The translations under genes were made by a program, and so were the position numbers. Source: Halobacteriales archaeon QS_1_69_70 (GTDB lineage: Archaea; Halobacteriota; Halobacteria; Halobacteriales; Haloarculaceae). Taken from it: DNA of 64,000 bases. Positions 1 to 9,097 of the stretch are shown one piece after another (position 1 is the first letter of the stretch; every line of letters starts with the position of its first letter). Location of the stretch: positions 124,001 through 188,000 of the forward strand of contig PXRI01000008.1 in the NCBI GenBank assembly GCA_003021005.1. The letters are read 5' to 3'. The notes below the pieces were generated by a model. The model was given only the letters and a program-made list of their open reading frames with translations. It was not told where the DNA came from and did no database searches.

Positions 1-285
1 GTCCGGGATGGCGGCGGGCGTGTCCTCACCGGCCGCCTCGTCGGCGAGTTCGCCCTCCCCTTCGCCCTCGGCGCCGCCGACGGCCGCGACCGCCCCGCCA
101 CCGCCGCCGACGGTGCGGTTGGACGGCTCCGGAAAGTCCGTCTCGGGGACGGCCTGGGCCCGCTGCTCGAGGACCTCCCCGGAGATGTCCTCGCGGGGCT
201 GCCACTCGCTGCCCGCCGCGAGGTGCAGCGCCACCGCGACGAGGGTCAGCACCGCCCCGCCGAAGACCCCCACGACACTCACCAT
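1..285 (-). CDS. N-terminal part of a membrane-anchored protein of unknown function (runs off the window)
   Basis: The reverse strand is open for 95 codons from an ATG at 285 to the window edge, with the strong G/C third-position bias of the neighbouring core genes. Residues 3-24 form one hydrophobic helix (start MVSVVGVFGGAVLTLV), followed by an acidic stretch rich in Gly, Ala and Glu. This suggests a protein anchored in the membrane by its N-terminus with a disordered polar tail. I do not recognise the family from this part. A GTG directly after the ATG is an alternative start. Confidence 0.65.
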   Translation of the reverse strand, partial: MVSVVGVFGGAVLTLVAVALHLAAGSEWQPREDISGEVLEQRAQAVPETDFPEPSNRTVGGGGGAVAAVGGAEGEGEGELADEAAGEDTPAAIPD

Positions 286-399
286 GGCCGGAGTTCGTCC
301 AGCCCCCTCAATAGCGTTGTGATTCGAGGCATCTCACGAAATGGGTCCCGTCCTCAGTGCCGACCTGGGAGTGACCCAGATCGGGACGGGACTGCCGCC

Positions 400-567
400 T
401 CAGCCGACGCTGCGGGACACCCGTCTCAGGTGCCGACCACAGTGGGGACACTGGGCGGGGCCTCCCTGACGCTGTCTGATCCCGCAGTCGCGACACTCGT
501 AGGCGGCGTCCCGGTCGCGGACGGACGCGAGGCGGTTCGAGACGGCCCGGCGGATACGGATCCACAT
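400..567 (-). CDS. Small zinc-ribbon protein, 55 aa
   Basis: The frame carries two CxxC pairs, YECRDCG and QCPHCG, spaced as in the many short haloarchaeal zinc-ribbon proteins. A basic, helical N-terminus (MWIRIRRAVSNRL) precedes them. I chose the ATG at 567; an in-frame ATG at 618 would add 17 residues of less typical sequence. Four cysteines suit one bound zinc ion. The role is unknown; such proteins are often regulators or RNA/DNA-binding partners. The long shadow frame that continues upstream on this strand is not coding. Confidence 0.55.
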   Translation of the reverse strand: MWIRIRRAVSNRLASVRDRDAAYECRDCGIRQRQGGPAQCPHCGRHLRRVSRSVG

Positions 568-870
568 ACCGGGGTCATTCGATCGATTCTTCGGCCGTAC
601 CGTGGTTCTTTCGTCCATGATCCGGGTTCCACGTCGGGGTCGAGCGGGGGTATCGCTGTCCCCTCCATTGGCCGGTCGGCTTATGCCCATCGACCGGGTT
701 CCCGGGCGGGGCGACCCGACGAGGCTCCCTTCTGCAGGAAGATGGGCCGTGCCGGCGTCGATCAGACGCCAGCCGAGGGCCACACTGGGGGTGGTCCCTC
801 CGGTAGCAGGGTTCCAGCTAACTTGCGGCAGCGCCGCCGAGTATATCCCGCTCGCCCGCCTACCGGCCGC
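568..870. promoter_or_regulatory. Intergenic stretch with the promoter of the GHR gene
   Basis: No gene is seen here. A TATA-like element (GAGTATATCC, about 840-849) lies about 26 bases before the ATG at 871. This is the spacing expected for a leaderless haloarchaeal transcript, and it supports that ATG as the start. Confidence 0.5.
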
Positions 871-1833
871 ATGGTCAACCAGTTCATCGACGGCGAGTGG
901 GTGACGGACTACGACCCGACCGACGAGGCGGGCGAGTTCGACCGTCAGCCCACCTCCTTCCGGGACGGGGTCGCGCCGGCGGCCGCCGAACCAGGGCGGT
1001 ACCACCTGTACGTCTCCTACGCGTGTCCGTGGGCCCACCGGACGCTCGTCACCCGGCGGCTGCTCGGGCTGGAGGACGTCATCTCGGTCGACGTCGTCGA
1101 CCCCCATCGCGACGAGGGCGGCTGGCAGTTCACGCCCGAGAGGGACGGCTGCGATCCGGACTCGGTCAACGGCTTCGACTACCTCCGGGAGGCGTACGTC
1201 GCCGCGGACCCCGACTACACCGGTCGCGTCACCGTGCCGGTGCTGTGGGACCGCGATGAGGGGACCATCGTGAACAACGAGTCCCGGGAGGTGATGCGCA
1301 TCCTCTCGGACGCCTTCGCCGACCTCGGCAACGGCGTCGAGTTGGCGCCCGACGAGCTGCGCGACGACGTCGACCGCATCCTGGACGAGATCTACGACCC
1401 CATCAACAACGGCGTCTACCGCGCCGGCTTCGCCCACACCCAGGACGCCTACGACGACGCCGTCACCGACGTCTTCGACGCGCTCGGCCGGTGGGACGAC
1501 GTGCTGGCCGACCAGCGGTACCTCGCCGGCGACCGCCTGACCGAGGCGGACGTCGCGATGTACACCACCCTCGTCCGGTTCGACGAGGTCTACCACACGC
1601 ACTTCATGTGCAACAAGCGGCTCGTCCGGGAGTACGACCACCTCTGGCCGTATCTCAGGGACCTCTACGGCACCCGGGGCTTCGGCGAGACCACCCGGAT
1701 GGACCACATCCGGGAGCACTACTACACGACCCACCCCGGCGTGAACCCCACGCGCATCGTCCCCGTCGGGCCGGACCCCGACTTCGAGGCGTCAAACGAC
1801 CGGGACGCCCTGCCCGGCGAGCCGCCGGTGTGA
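871..1833 (+). CDS. Glutathione S-transferase family protein, glutathionyl-hydroquinone reductase type
   Basis: A 320-residue protein of the Xi/omega-like GST class. The N-terminal thioredoxin-like domain holds the catalytic motif YACPWAHR (Cys52), the hallmark of glutathionyl-hydroquinone reductases such as E. coli YqjG. The all-helical C-terminal domain contains the typical LTEADVAMYTTLVRFDEVY region and the conserved Asn/Lys-rich MCNKR segment. Family knowledge: these enzymes reduce glutathionylated hydroquinones using the active-site cysteine. Haloarchaea use gamma-glutamylcysteine in place of glutathione, so the true thiol substrate is probably different (inference). Length is normal for the family. 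It stands alone, with its own TATA box at 840-849. Confidence 0.88.
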   Translation: MVNQFIDGEWVTDYDPTDEAGEFDRQPTSFRDGVAPAAAEPGRYHLYVSYACPWAHRTLVTRRLLGLEDVISVDVVDPHRDEGGWQFTPERDGCDPDSVNGFDYLREAYVAADPDYTGRVTVPVLWDRDEGTIVNNESREVMRILSDAFADLGNGVELAPDELRDDVDRILDEIYDPINNGVYRAGFAHTQDAYDDAVTDVFDALGRWDDVLADQRYLAGDRLTEADVAMYTTLVRFDEVYHTHFMCNKRLVREYDHLWPYLRDLYGTRGFGETTRMDHIREHYYTTHPGVNPTRIVPVGPDPDFEASNDRDALPGEPPV

Positions 1834-1931
1834 GCACAGCTTCCGGCACGGGTTGCGGTTCGAGCTCCAGCGGGCAGGATTCGGCGGTGCCGACACGCCT
1901 ATGTGTGTGGGTGCTATACATTGACATGGGT

Positions 1932-2084
1932 ATGCCCGACACGAAGCGAGGCCGCGAACGGAAGGGGCGGACGAAGCGCCAGCAGCGCCGCGAACACGAG
2001 ATCGAGCGGGCGCTCGCGGCCCGCGACCGCAGCCGCGACTTCGAGGAACTGTACGAGGACGAGGAGATCGACCTCGACATCTGA
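1932..2084 (+). CDS. Small charged conserved hypothetical protein, 50 aa
   Basis: This short frame starts MPDTKRGRERKG. Its first 36 residues are strongly basic and its last 14 strongly acidic (ELYEDEEIDLDI). Short proteins starting MPDTK-x-GRE recur in haloarchaeal genomes with no known function. An ATG six bases upstream (1926) is also possible. There are no cysteines or membrane segments. The polarity suggests a nucleic-acid-binding or chaperone-like tail peptide, but that is a guess. Confidence 0.5.
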   Translation: MPDTKRGRERKGRTKRQQRREHEIERALAARDRSRDFEELYEDEEIDLDI

Positions 2085-2209
2085 CGGCCGCCCGCCCCGC
2101 ACGGCCGCACCCGGTGCCGTGGCCGCGCCGGCCGATAGGGCCATAGTCCGGCCCATACCCGATATGAATCACCCCAAAGGATAGCACTGGGTGGCCCTAA
2201 CGTGCAGTA

Positions 2210-3187
2210 ATGCCACGATCGCGCGTCCTGGTCGTTGCCGTCCTGGCCGGTGTGGCGACGCTCGCGGTGGCGGTCGGACCCGTCGTCGCCCACATCGACC
2301 ACGTCGAGACCGACGACCAGGTGTCCGCCGACGGCACGCTCCGCCTGGAGTGGGAGTTCGTCGCGAGCGACGGCTGGGTGGCCGTGCGGGCCGACGACGG
2401 CGGCGAGCCCGGCGCGGTGCTCGGCCACCGGCGGGCGAACCCGGAGCAACCGTTCCGGACCGACACCACCGTCGGGATCGACGAGGCGGCGTGGGCCGAC
2501 TGGAACGGCAGCCGGCACGTCTGGGTCCTGCTGCACCGGGAGGACGGCGGCGAGGGCTTCGATCCCGCCGAGGACCCGCTGCGGACCGGCCTGGACGGCG
2601 ACCCCGCCGGCAGCCGTATCACCGTCGAGCGGGCCGACGCCCCGGCCAGCGTCACCGCCCAGGGCTTCCAGCCCGAGACCTCGACGGACGGGACCGTCAC
2701 CGTCCGCCGGGTCGAACTCCCCGAGGACGGCTTCGTCGCCGTCCACCCCGTCGACGCCGACGTCGCCGCGACCGCGGCCGACGAGGACGTGGGCGAGCCG
2801 GTCGGGGCGGTTCAGCTGGACGCCGGCGTCCACGAGAACGTCACCGTCGAGCTCGAGGGGACCTACCTGGCGACCGCGGACACCGATGAGCTGTTCGCGG
2901 CGGTGCTCTATACGGGCAGCGAGGGGTTCGAGGCCGACTCGACCGCTCCGGTGACCGTCGAGGACGCCCTCGTTCGAACGACGTTCGCCGTCGAGTTTCG
3001 CGGCGACGTGGTCGAGGGCCCGACGCCGACGCCGACGGAGCCGGACGACGACCTGGTCACCACCCCCGATGCCACTGACACGCCATCGCACACACCGACC
3101 GCCGGCGACGGCGCGGTCGATGGTGTGGCGGCCGCGGTGGTCGCGCTCGCGCTCGGCGGCCTGCTCGCCGGCCGACGGGACCGCTGA
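2210..3187 (+). CDS. Secreted cell-surface protein with DUF7282-like repeats and a C-terminal membrane anchor
   Basis: A 325-residue exported protein. It has a Sec-type signal peptide (residues 1-27, VLVVAVLAGVATLAVAV). Two or three beta-rich repeats of about 100 residues follow, reading like the haloarchaeal DUF7282 domain (for example SVTAQGFQPETSTDGTVTV near residue 147). A Thr/Pro-rich low-complexity linker covers about residues 272-300, and a single hydrophobic helix ends in GRRDR. The tail resembles PGF-CTERM/archaeosortase substrates, but no PGF triplet is visible, so processing is uncertain. Ser/Thr-Pro linkers like this are common O-glycosylation targets. It is probably an S-layer-associated protein of unknown binding function. 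Confidence 0.7.
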   Translation: MPRSRVLVVAVLAGVATLAVAVGPVVAHIDHVETDDQVSADGTLRLEWEFVASDGWVAVRADDGGEPGAVLGHRRANPEQPFRTDTTVGIDEAAWADWNGSRHVWVLLHREDGGEGFDPAEDPLRTGLDGDPAGSRITVERADAPASVTAQGFQPETSTDGTVTVRRVELPEDGFVAVHPVDADVAATAADEDVGEPVGAVQLDAGVHENVTVELEGTYLATADTDELFAAVLYTGSEGFEADSTAPVTVEDALVRTTFAVEFRGDVVEGPTPTPTEPDDDLVTTPDATDTPSHTPTAGDGAVDGVAAAVVALALGGLLAGRRDR

Positions 3188-3260
3188 CGGGGCGCGAACC
3201 GATCGGGCGATTCGACGCCCGGACCAAACACCCTAAACGGTTCAGTGCCTAATCCCGCGC

Positions 3261-4745
3261 ATGCACGACGACCACCCGTCGGCGGCCAACGGGTCGGCTG
3301 ACGCCGACGGCGCCCCGCAGACCCCCGGGGCGGCCGACGCCGACAGGTGTCCCCACCCCGGCGAGCAGGACGAGCCCGACCGGGCCGCCGAACCCGGCGC
3401 GGACGCGGGAGCGGATGGGCGAGCGGCCGACGAGCACCCGCCCGAACGGCGACCGACCGACCAGCGTGGCGTCTCCCGCCGCGCGTTCGGCAAGGCCGCC
3501 GTCGCCATCGGCGGGGCGACGGCGCTGTCGGCGTGTCTCGACCGGTTCGGGCACGGTGCCGTCCCCTCGGGCGTCGAGGACCCCGGGACGCTGCCCGACG
3601 GCCAACACGTCTGGGACGAGTTCCTCGGCCTGGACGACCACGACAACCGCCTCTCGCCCAGACACCACGTGGTACTGCTCCTGGACCTCACGAGCGAGGG
3701 CGTCCCGTCGACCGAGGACCGCGAGACCGTCGAGACGGCGCTGCGGAGCCTCGAGCGCGCCTACGAGTGGAGCAGCGACGGCCTCCTGTTCACCATCGGC
3801 TACGCGCCGCGGTACTTCGAGCGGTTCGACGCCGACCCCGACGGCGTCGCGCTGCCGGAGCCGGAGCCGATGGCGCCGTTCGAGGACATCGAGCCCGACC
3901 GGCCGGACGCGGTGCTGCACCTGGCGAGCGACCGCCCGGACGTCGTCATGGAGGCCGAGGAGGCGCTGTTCGGCGAGGTCGACGCCGCGAACGGCCGCGG
4001 GATGGACGCCACGTTCGAGGGCGTGTTCGCCCGGCCGGACCTCGATGACACGACGGTGCGGCGGACCGGGTTCGTCGGCGAGGGGCTGCCGGCCGACCAC
4101 ACCGACGTCGACGGGGTCCCCGAGGACGCGCCGGTGGACGAGGAGTCGCCGCTGTTCATGAACTTCAAGTCCGGGTTCGAGAAGACCCAGGCCACGGAGT
4201 CGTTCGTCACCATCGAGTCGGGAGGGTTCGCCGGTGGAACGACCCAGCACCTCTCGAAGATCCGGCTGAACCTCCAGCAGTGGTACGAACAGGACAACCG
4301 CGACCAGCGCGTCGGGAAGATGTTCTGTCCGGTCCACGCCGAAGAGGACCGCGTCGAGGGCCCCGGCCACAACCTCGGGACGGACAGCGGGATGGACGAC
4401 GCCTGCACCGAGGACGTCGGCGAGTCGGCCCGCGAGCACGGGCTGGTCGGCCACTCCCAGAAGATGGCCGCCGACGCCCGCGAGGACGACTCGCCGCTTA
4501 TGATCCGGCGGGACTTCGACTCCACGGACGACGGCCACGCCGGCCTCCATTTCCTCAGCGTCCAGCAGTCCATCGCGGACTTCGTCGAGACCCGCGAGGC
4601 GATGAACGGCACCGACCTCACCGACAGCTCCGGCGTCGGCCAGCGCCTGAACAACGGCATCCTCCAGTACTTCTCCGTCCAGCGGCGCGGCAACTACCTG
4701 CTGCCGCCACGGGCGCTGCGGGCGCTCCCGCCGGCCGACCCCTGA
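3261..4745 (+). CDS. Tat-exported DyP-type-peroxidase-like lipoprotein (DUF7405-like)
   Basis: A 494-residue protein with a long hydrophilic N-terminus, a twin-arginine motif SRRAFGK (Arg73-Arg74) and a lipobox LSAC (Cys92), so it is probably a lipoprotein on the outer face of the membrane. The C-terminal region keeps the DyP-peroxidase layout. GHSQK at about 397-401 sits where DyP enzymes have the proximal haem-ligand histidine, followed by an RRDF segment and GLHFLSVQQSIADFVETR, the usual DyP C-terminal strand and helix. I do not find a clear GxxDG distal motif, so peroxidase activity is not assured. Related EfeB proteins work in ferrous or haem iron uptake. The next gene codes for an iron-transporter-like lipoprotein, which supports an iron role. 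A TATA-like CCTAAACGG lies about 28 bases before the ATG. Confidence 0.65.
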   Translation: MHDDHPSAANGSADADGAPQTPGAADADRCPHPGEQDEPDRAAEPGADAGADGRAADEHPPERRPTDQRGVSRRAFGKAAVAIGGATALSACLDRFGHGAVPSGVEDPGTLPDGQHVWDEFLGLDDHDNRLSPRHHVVLLLDLTSEGVPSTEDRETVETALRSLERAYEWSSDGLLFTIGYAPRYFERFDADPDGVALPEPEPMAPFEDIEPDRPDAVLHLASDRPDVVMEAEEALFGEVDAANGRGMDATFEGVFARPDLDDTTVRRTGFVGEGLPADHTDVDGVPEDAPVDEESPLFMNFKSGFEKTQATESFVTIESGGFAGGTTQHLSKIRLNLQQWYEQDNRDQRVGKMFCPVHAEEDRVEGPGHNLGTDSGMDDACTEDVGESAREHGLVGHSQKMAADAREDDSPLMIRRDFDSTDDGHAGLHFLSVQQSIADFVETREAMNGTDLTDSSGVGQRLNNGILQYFSVQRRGNYLLPPRALRALPPADP

Positions 4746-4932
4746 GACCGACCCAACTCCCGGAACGGCCCCACCCACCGACCCGACTATCTCTGAGACC
4801 GACCCCCCACACATCACTACCCACCGACCCGATGGCCTCCGGTTCAGTGCCGTTTCTTGCCGGAGGTGGGTGGTCGTTTCGACGGTCGGACCAGAACCGT
4901 CTTACGGGACATCTCCTTATAAACCGCCACCA

Positions 4933-6024
4933 ATGGAACGCCGACGACAGTTCCTCACCGGGGCAGCCGGGTTGGCGGGTCTCAGCGTGGCGGGCTGTAC
5001 GAACATTTTCGAGTCGGACGAGTCCGACACCGGGCGCGACCGGACGCCCACCGTCGCTGCCACCGTCGCCGAGAACCGTGGGAGGCAGGTCTACATCCCC
5101 ACCCACCGCGACGAGATGGCGATGAAGGGCATGGCCGGCGCCGGCGACTACCGTGTCGGCCTCATGTACACCTACCCCCACCAATTTTGGATCGTGACCG
5201 GCAGCGAGACCGAACGCGTGCCCTTCCGGGACGACGACACCGTCCACCTGATGACGGTCGTCTTCGACGAGGCCACGAGCACCGTCCTGCCGATCGGGGC
5301 CGGCGTCAGCGTCGAGATCGAGCGGGACGGCGACCTCGTCGTCGAGAAGTCGCCGTGGCCGATGATCTCCCAGTCGATGGGCTTTCACTACGGCGACAAC
5401 TTCGCCCTGCCAGGCGACGGCACCTACGACGTGACCGTCAGCCTCAGCAGCATGAACGTTCGGCGGTTCGGCGAGTTCGGCGGCACGTTCGAGGAGCGCG
5501 CCGAAACCACCTTCGAGATGGAGTACAGCGACAGCGAGCGGAACGATCTGGAGATCCGGCAGTTCGAGAACCGGCAGGGCGACCCCGGCGCCGTCTCCAT
5601 GATGGACATGGGAATGATGCCGCTGTCGCGGGTGCCAGCCCCGAGCGACCTGCCGGGCCGGGTGGTCGGGGAGGGCGCGAGCGGGGACGCGACGTTCGTC
5701 GTCAGCGCCGTCGAGGAACCGCCGTTCGTCGAGGGCGAGGACAGCTACCTGCTGGTGTCGCCGCGCACGCCCTACAACCGCGTCCCGCTCCCGATGATGG
5801 CGCTGTCGGCGACCCTCGAGAGCGAGGCCGGGACGACGTTCGAGGGCCAGCTGTCGGCGGGTATCGAGCCGACCGCCGGCTACCACTACGGCGCCGCCGT
5901 CGATGGGATCTCCTCGGGCGACGAACTCACGATCACCGTCGACTCGCCGCCACAGACCTCGCGGCACGAAGGCTACGAGACCGCGTTCCTCGACATGGAC
6001 GCCGTCGGTCTCACCCTCGAGTAG
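4933..6024 (+). CDS. Tat lipoprotein, Tp34/P19-type iron-transporter-like (DUF7350-like)
   Basis: A 363-residue protein with a Tat lipoprotein signal (MERRRQFLTGAAG, lipobox VAGC, Cys22). The body reads as two immunoglobulin-like beta domains. The first has the Met/His-rich features of the Tp34/P19 iron- and copper-binding family (THRDEMAMKGM near residue 57, MISQSMGFHYGDN near 145). A second His-containing motif, GYHYGAAVDG, lies near residue 320. Tp34/P19 proteins bind metal outside the cell and feed FTR1-type permeases. No permease is in this window. It lies close after the DyP-like gene on the same strand, so an extracellular iron-handling pair is likely (inference). The ATG at 4933 was chosen because it begins the Tat signal. 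Confidence 0.65.
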   Translation: MERRRQFLTGAAGLAGLSVAGCTNIFESDESDTGRDRTPTVAATVAENRGRQVYIPTHRDEMAMKGMAGAGDYRVGLMYTYPHQFWIVTGSETERVPFRDDDTVHLMTVVFDEATSTVLPIGAGVSVEIERDGDLVVEKSPWPMISQSMGFHYGDNFALPGDGTYDVTVSLSSMNVRRFGEFGGTFEERAETTFEMEYSDSERNDLEIRQFENRQGDPGAVSMMDMGMMPLSRVPAPSDLPGRVVGEGASGDATFVVSAVEEPPFVEGEDSYLLVSPRTPYNRVPLPMMALSATLESEAGTTFEGQLSAGIEPTAGYHYGAAVDGISSGDELTITVDSPPQTSRHEGYETAFLDMDAVGLTLE

Positions 6025-6287
6025 CCGGTCGGCCGTCGGCGACCCCCCGACTCGTCGCTGCCTGGCGGCCCGCTCGTCGCCCGGCCTGCCCGCTGATGGC
6101 CGCCAGACCAGCAGACGACCGCCGACCGCGGCGGTCCATCACGCGGTCCAGACCCCCGGCCCTCGCCGTGCGTCGCCCGACCGAGCGAGCCACCGGGGAG
6201 CACGGTGGCGTCGGTCCCGGACCGGCGAGCACGCCACGGGGCCGATGCTGACACCGTCGTTTTGTGGCTCCACCCCGTACGCCCCCC

Positions 6288-6992
6288 GTGGCCCACGCGT
6301 GTGTCGTCTGCGGTCGCGACGCGTCCGTCAGCGACGCCTGCCCCCACTGCGGGGCGGCCGTCTGTGCCGACCACCGGCCGGCGGCGGCCCACGACTGCCC
6401 GGGCACCGGGGCCGGCACGACCGGCGGCTGGCGTGTCGACCTCGACGGCGCCGGCACCGACCGGCCGCCCGCCCGGCCGCTGTCGTCGCTGTTCCGCCCC
6501 GGCCTCGCGCTGGCCGTCCTGACGGTCCTCGTGGTCGTCGCCGCGATCGGCGCCGTCGCCTACGTCGGCCCCATCGGCGACGACCTCGACCCCAGCGGCG
6601 TCGAACGCCACATCGCCGAGCGGACGACCGAGGAGCGACGCGCCGCCGGCGTCGGGGCCCTCCGGCGTGACCCCGATCTGGCGGCCGTCGCCAGGGCCCA
6701 CAGCCGCGACATGCGCGACCGCGGGTTCGTCAACCATACCAACCCCGACGGCGAGGGCCCGACCGACCGCGCGGCGGCAGCCGGCATCGACTGTGCCGTC
6801 GGCGAGAACATCTACGGGACGCCCCGGGGCGCGCTGGCGACCTCCGAGCGCGCGCTCGCCGACCACGTCGTCCGCGCCTTCCTGGACTCGCCCGGCCACC
6901 GCGCGACGCTGCTCCGGGACCGCTACACCCGCCAGGGCGCCGGCGTCGCCGTCGGCGACGAGGCCGTCTACGTCACCGTCCTGTACTGCTAG
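6288..6992 (+). CDS. Membrane-anchored CAP-domain protein with N-terminal zinc finger
   Basis: A protein of about 234 residues in three parts. First comes an AN1-like zinc finger at the N-terminus (CVVCG, CPHCG, CADHRP, HDCPG). A transmembrane helix lies at about residues 68-90, and a C-terminal CAP/SCP domain follows, with the signature segments ARAHSRDMRDRGFVNH, GENIYG and FLDSPGHRATLL. CAP domains occur in secreted proteins of many roles; catalysis is not established. The finger would sit inside and the CAP domain outside the cell. The start is a GTG at 6288, chosen so that the zinc finger begins at once; GTG 6264 is an alternative. The 263 bases before it hold no gene. Confidence 0.72.
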   Translation: MAHACVVCGRDASVSDACPHCGAAVCADHRPAAAHDCPGTGAGTTGGWRVDLDGAGTDRPPARPLSSLFRPGLALAVLTVLVVVAAIGAVAYVGPIGDDLDPSGVERHIAERTTEERRAAGVGALRRDPDLAAVARAHSRDMRDRGFVNHTNPDGEGPTDRAAAAGIDCAVGENIYGTPRGALATSERALADHVVRAFLDSPGHRATLLRDRYTRQGAGVAVGDEAVYVTVLYC

Positions 6993-7108
6993 CCGGCCGA
7001 GCACGGGGCCCTGGCGGGTGTCGCCAGCGCGGCGGGTCGCGGGGACCGTTCGGCTCCCGCGGTCTCGCGGGGCGAGCCACCTTTCCGTCCCCGGGCAAAG
7101 GACCGGCC

Positions 7109-8392
7109 ATGCCGCCCCCCACGCGACGGGACGTGCTGGCGTCGAGCGGCGGCGCCGGCCTGGCCGCGCTGGCCGGCTGTCTCGCCGGCTCGCCAGACGA
7201 CCGCCCGACCGGCGAGGCCACCCCGACGTGGCCCGACGACCCCGGGTGGGCGCCGGCCGACGGGTCGCCGCGCGAGGCCGCCGTCGCCGCCGAGACCGCC
7301 GTCCGCGGGCTGTCGGTCCCGTGGGACCTCGCCGTCGCGGGCGGCGACGCCTACCTCACCGAGCGGTCCGGCGGCCTCCGCCGGTTCGACCTCGAGACCA
7401 TCCGGACGGGGGTCGACGAGCCGGCGAGTGCCGGCGCCCGGGTGCTCGGCGCCCGGGACCTCCCGGACAGGACGGCGCCGGGCGAGGGCGGCACGCTCGG
7501 CGTCGCCACCCACCCCTCGTATCCGGACCCGCGGGTCGTGTTCGTCCACTACACCGCCGGCGACCCGCTCCGGAACCGCGTCGTCCGCTACGACTTCGCA
7601 GCCGAGACGGTGACGCCCGTCGTCGACGACATCCCGGCCGCGGAGTTCCACAACGGCGGCCGCCTCGCGGTCGGGCCCGACGAACACCTCTGGGTGACGA
7701 CCGGCGACGCCCGCGACGGGGCGGCCGCCCAGGACCCCTCGAGTCTCGCCGGCGCCGTCCTCCGGGTGACGCTGTCGGGCGACCCCGCGCCCGGGAACCC
7801 CGCGTTCGGCGCCGACGCGGACCCGCGGCTCTACACCGTCGGCCACCGGAACCCCCAGGGGCTGTCGTTCACGCCGGACGGCGAGCCGCTCCTGGCCGAG
7901 CACGGCCCGTCGGCCCGCGACGAGGTGTCGGTACTCCGGCCCGGCGCCAACTACGGCTGGAACGTCGCCCGCGAGGGCCCCGGCGGCATCCAGTACGAGG
8001 CCTATACCGACCACGAGCCGTTCACCCCGCCGCTCGTGAACACCGACGACACGTGGGCGCCCGGCGGGACGGCCTTTTACACTGGCGACGCCATCCCCGC
8101 CTGGCGGAACCGGCTGTTCGTCGCCGGCCTCCGCTCGCAGACACTGTGGGCGGTCACGCTGGCTCGCGACGACGGGCCGTCCGGCGGCCGCCGGTTCGAC
8201 GCCGACTGGCTCGACGACCGCTACGTCGCGACCGCCCACGCCCTGTACGACGGCACCTACGGCCGCCTCCGGCACGTCGAGCAGGGGCCGGACGGCGCGC
8301 TGTACCTCCTGACCTCGAACCGCGACGGCCGCGCGCTCGGCGAGTTCCCGCGCGAGGTCGACGACCGGCTGGTCCGCATCGAGCCGGCCTGA
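7109..8392 (+). CDS. PQQ-dependent soluble sugar dehydrogenase (glucose/sorbosone dehydrogenase family)
   Basis: A 427-residue exported lipoprotein (RRDVLASSGGAGLAALAGC, Tat type with lipobox) followed by the six-bladed propeller of aldose/sorbosone dehydrogenases. The motifs fit: VPWDLAVAGGDAYLTER at the first blade, HNGGRLAVGPD and WVTTGDA in the middle, and GHRNPQGLSF and ANYGWN later, which are the conserved PQQ/calcium-binding loops of the family. It would oxidise sugars outside the cell and pass electrons to the membrane chain, if PQQ is available. Whether the organism makes PQQ is not visible here. Length is normal. It is a single gene with no partner. Confidence 0.88.
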   Translation: MPPPTRRDVLASSGGAGLAALAGCLAGSPDDRPTGEATPTWPDDPGWAPADGSPREAAVAAETAVRGLSVPWDLAVAGGDAYLTERSGGLRRFDLETIRTGVDEPASAGARVLGARDLPDRTAPGEGGTLGVATHPSYPDPRVVFVHYTAGDPLRNRVVRYDFAAETVTPVVDDIPAAEFHNGGRLAVGPDEHLWVTTGDARDGAAAQDPSSLAGAVLRVTLSGDPAPGNPAFGADADPRLYTVGHRNPQGLSFTPDGEPLLAEHGPSARDEVSVLRPGANYGWNVAREGPGGIQYEAYTDHEPFTPPLVNTDDTWAPGGTAFYTGDAIPAWRNRLFVAGLRSQTLWAVTLARDDGPSGGRRFDADWLDDRYVATAHALYDGTYGRLRHVEQGPDGALYLLTSNRDGRALGEFPREVDDRLVRIEPA

Positions 8393-8551
8393 CCCACCGG
8401 CTGCTGGCCATCCTGTCGTGTCGGTCCCGACCGGCGACGCGCGGACCACCTCGACGGCATCGAGACATCGGCGTGTGTCCGCTCGACAGACCCGTGACCT
8501 CGACGATTCGGCCGCCTCGACGGCCACGAGACGTTGACGCGTCGGCCGCGG

Positions 8552-8746
8552 CTACAGCCGCGTGAGGTCCTTCGCGCGGGGGCCCTTGTCGGCCTCGACG
8601 ATCTCGAACTCGACCTCCTCGCCCTCCTCGAGGTCGGGGCCGCCGATGTCCTCCATGTGGAAGAAGACGTCCTCGTCCGCCTCGTCGGTCTCGATGAAGC
8701 CGTAGCCGCCGGTGTCGTTGAAGAAGTCGACCGTGCCAGTTGCCAT
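8552..8746 (-). CDS. cspA: Cold-shock domain protein CspA
   Basis: A 64-residue single cold-shock domain. RNP1 (GGYGFIET) and RNP2 (DVFFHME) are both present, and the sequence is very acidic, as in haloarchaeal CspA. It is an RNA/DNA chaperone. A TATA-like GGATTATGAG on the reverse strand, about 30 bases before the ATG, fits a leaderless transcript. Confidence 0.95.
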   Translation of the reverse strand: MATGTVDFFNDTGGYGFIETDEADEDVFFHMEDIGGPDLEEGEEVEFEIVEADKGPRAKDLTRL

Positions 8747-9097
8747 TGCGCCTCAGCCGTGTGCATCCCCACTCATAATCCTTCCGAGACACCACAGCGG
8801 CGGGTTCGATCGGTGACGGCGCCGGTCCTGCGTGGTCGGGTGGTCGGCTGCTCGACGTCGTCGCGCCCGCGACTGTGAATCGTCGACGCGGCCGGCTCCT
8901 TCGATGGGCCGGTGGGTGGCGTCGCTGCACCGCCGGACGGCCGTTCGGATGACGCCCAAGTTGTAATGTGGGCGGATCGACTCTACGGGGGACTGTAGCC
9001 GGGCCGGCACCGAACGCTTCCTGCTCCGGGCCGCGGGACGCCCGCCGGCACGGCTTTTCGAAACCCTTTTTGATTGCGTCGGCGTGCCCTCTCTGGA
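8747..9097. other. Intergenic stretch between cspA and tRNA-Phe
   Basis: No convincing gene is present. It holds the cspA promoter at its left end and a T-rich run (CCCTTTTTGATTG, about 9064-9076) just before the tRNA. Short open frames here lack haloarchaeal codon bias. Confidence 0.5.

Noticed and set aside
400-1734. A 444-codon reverse frame opposite the GHR gene
   Set aside because: GC-rich haloarchaeal genes produce long antisense frames; only its last 55 codons (the zinc ribbon, outside the GHR gene) look real.
223-1833. A 536-codon open frame running through the GHR gene from 223
   Set aside because: The first 216 codons lack similarity and coding character; the promoter at 840-849 and the family start point to the ATG at 871.
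1655-3091. Long reverse frame opposite the small protein and the surface protein
   Set aside because: Mirror of real genes in a high-GC third position pattern; composition rich in Arg/Gly/Val and no domain.
3249-4817. 522-codon reverse frame opposite the DyP-like gene
   Set aside because: Shadow frame; the forward protein has a Tat signal and family motifs.
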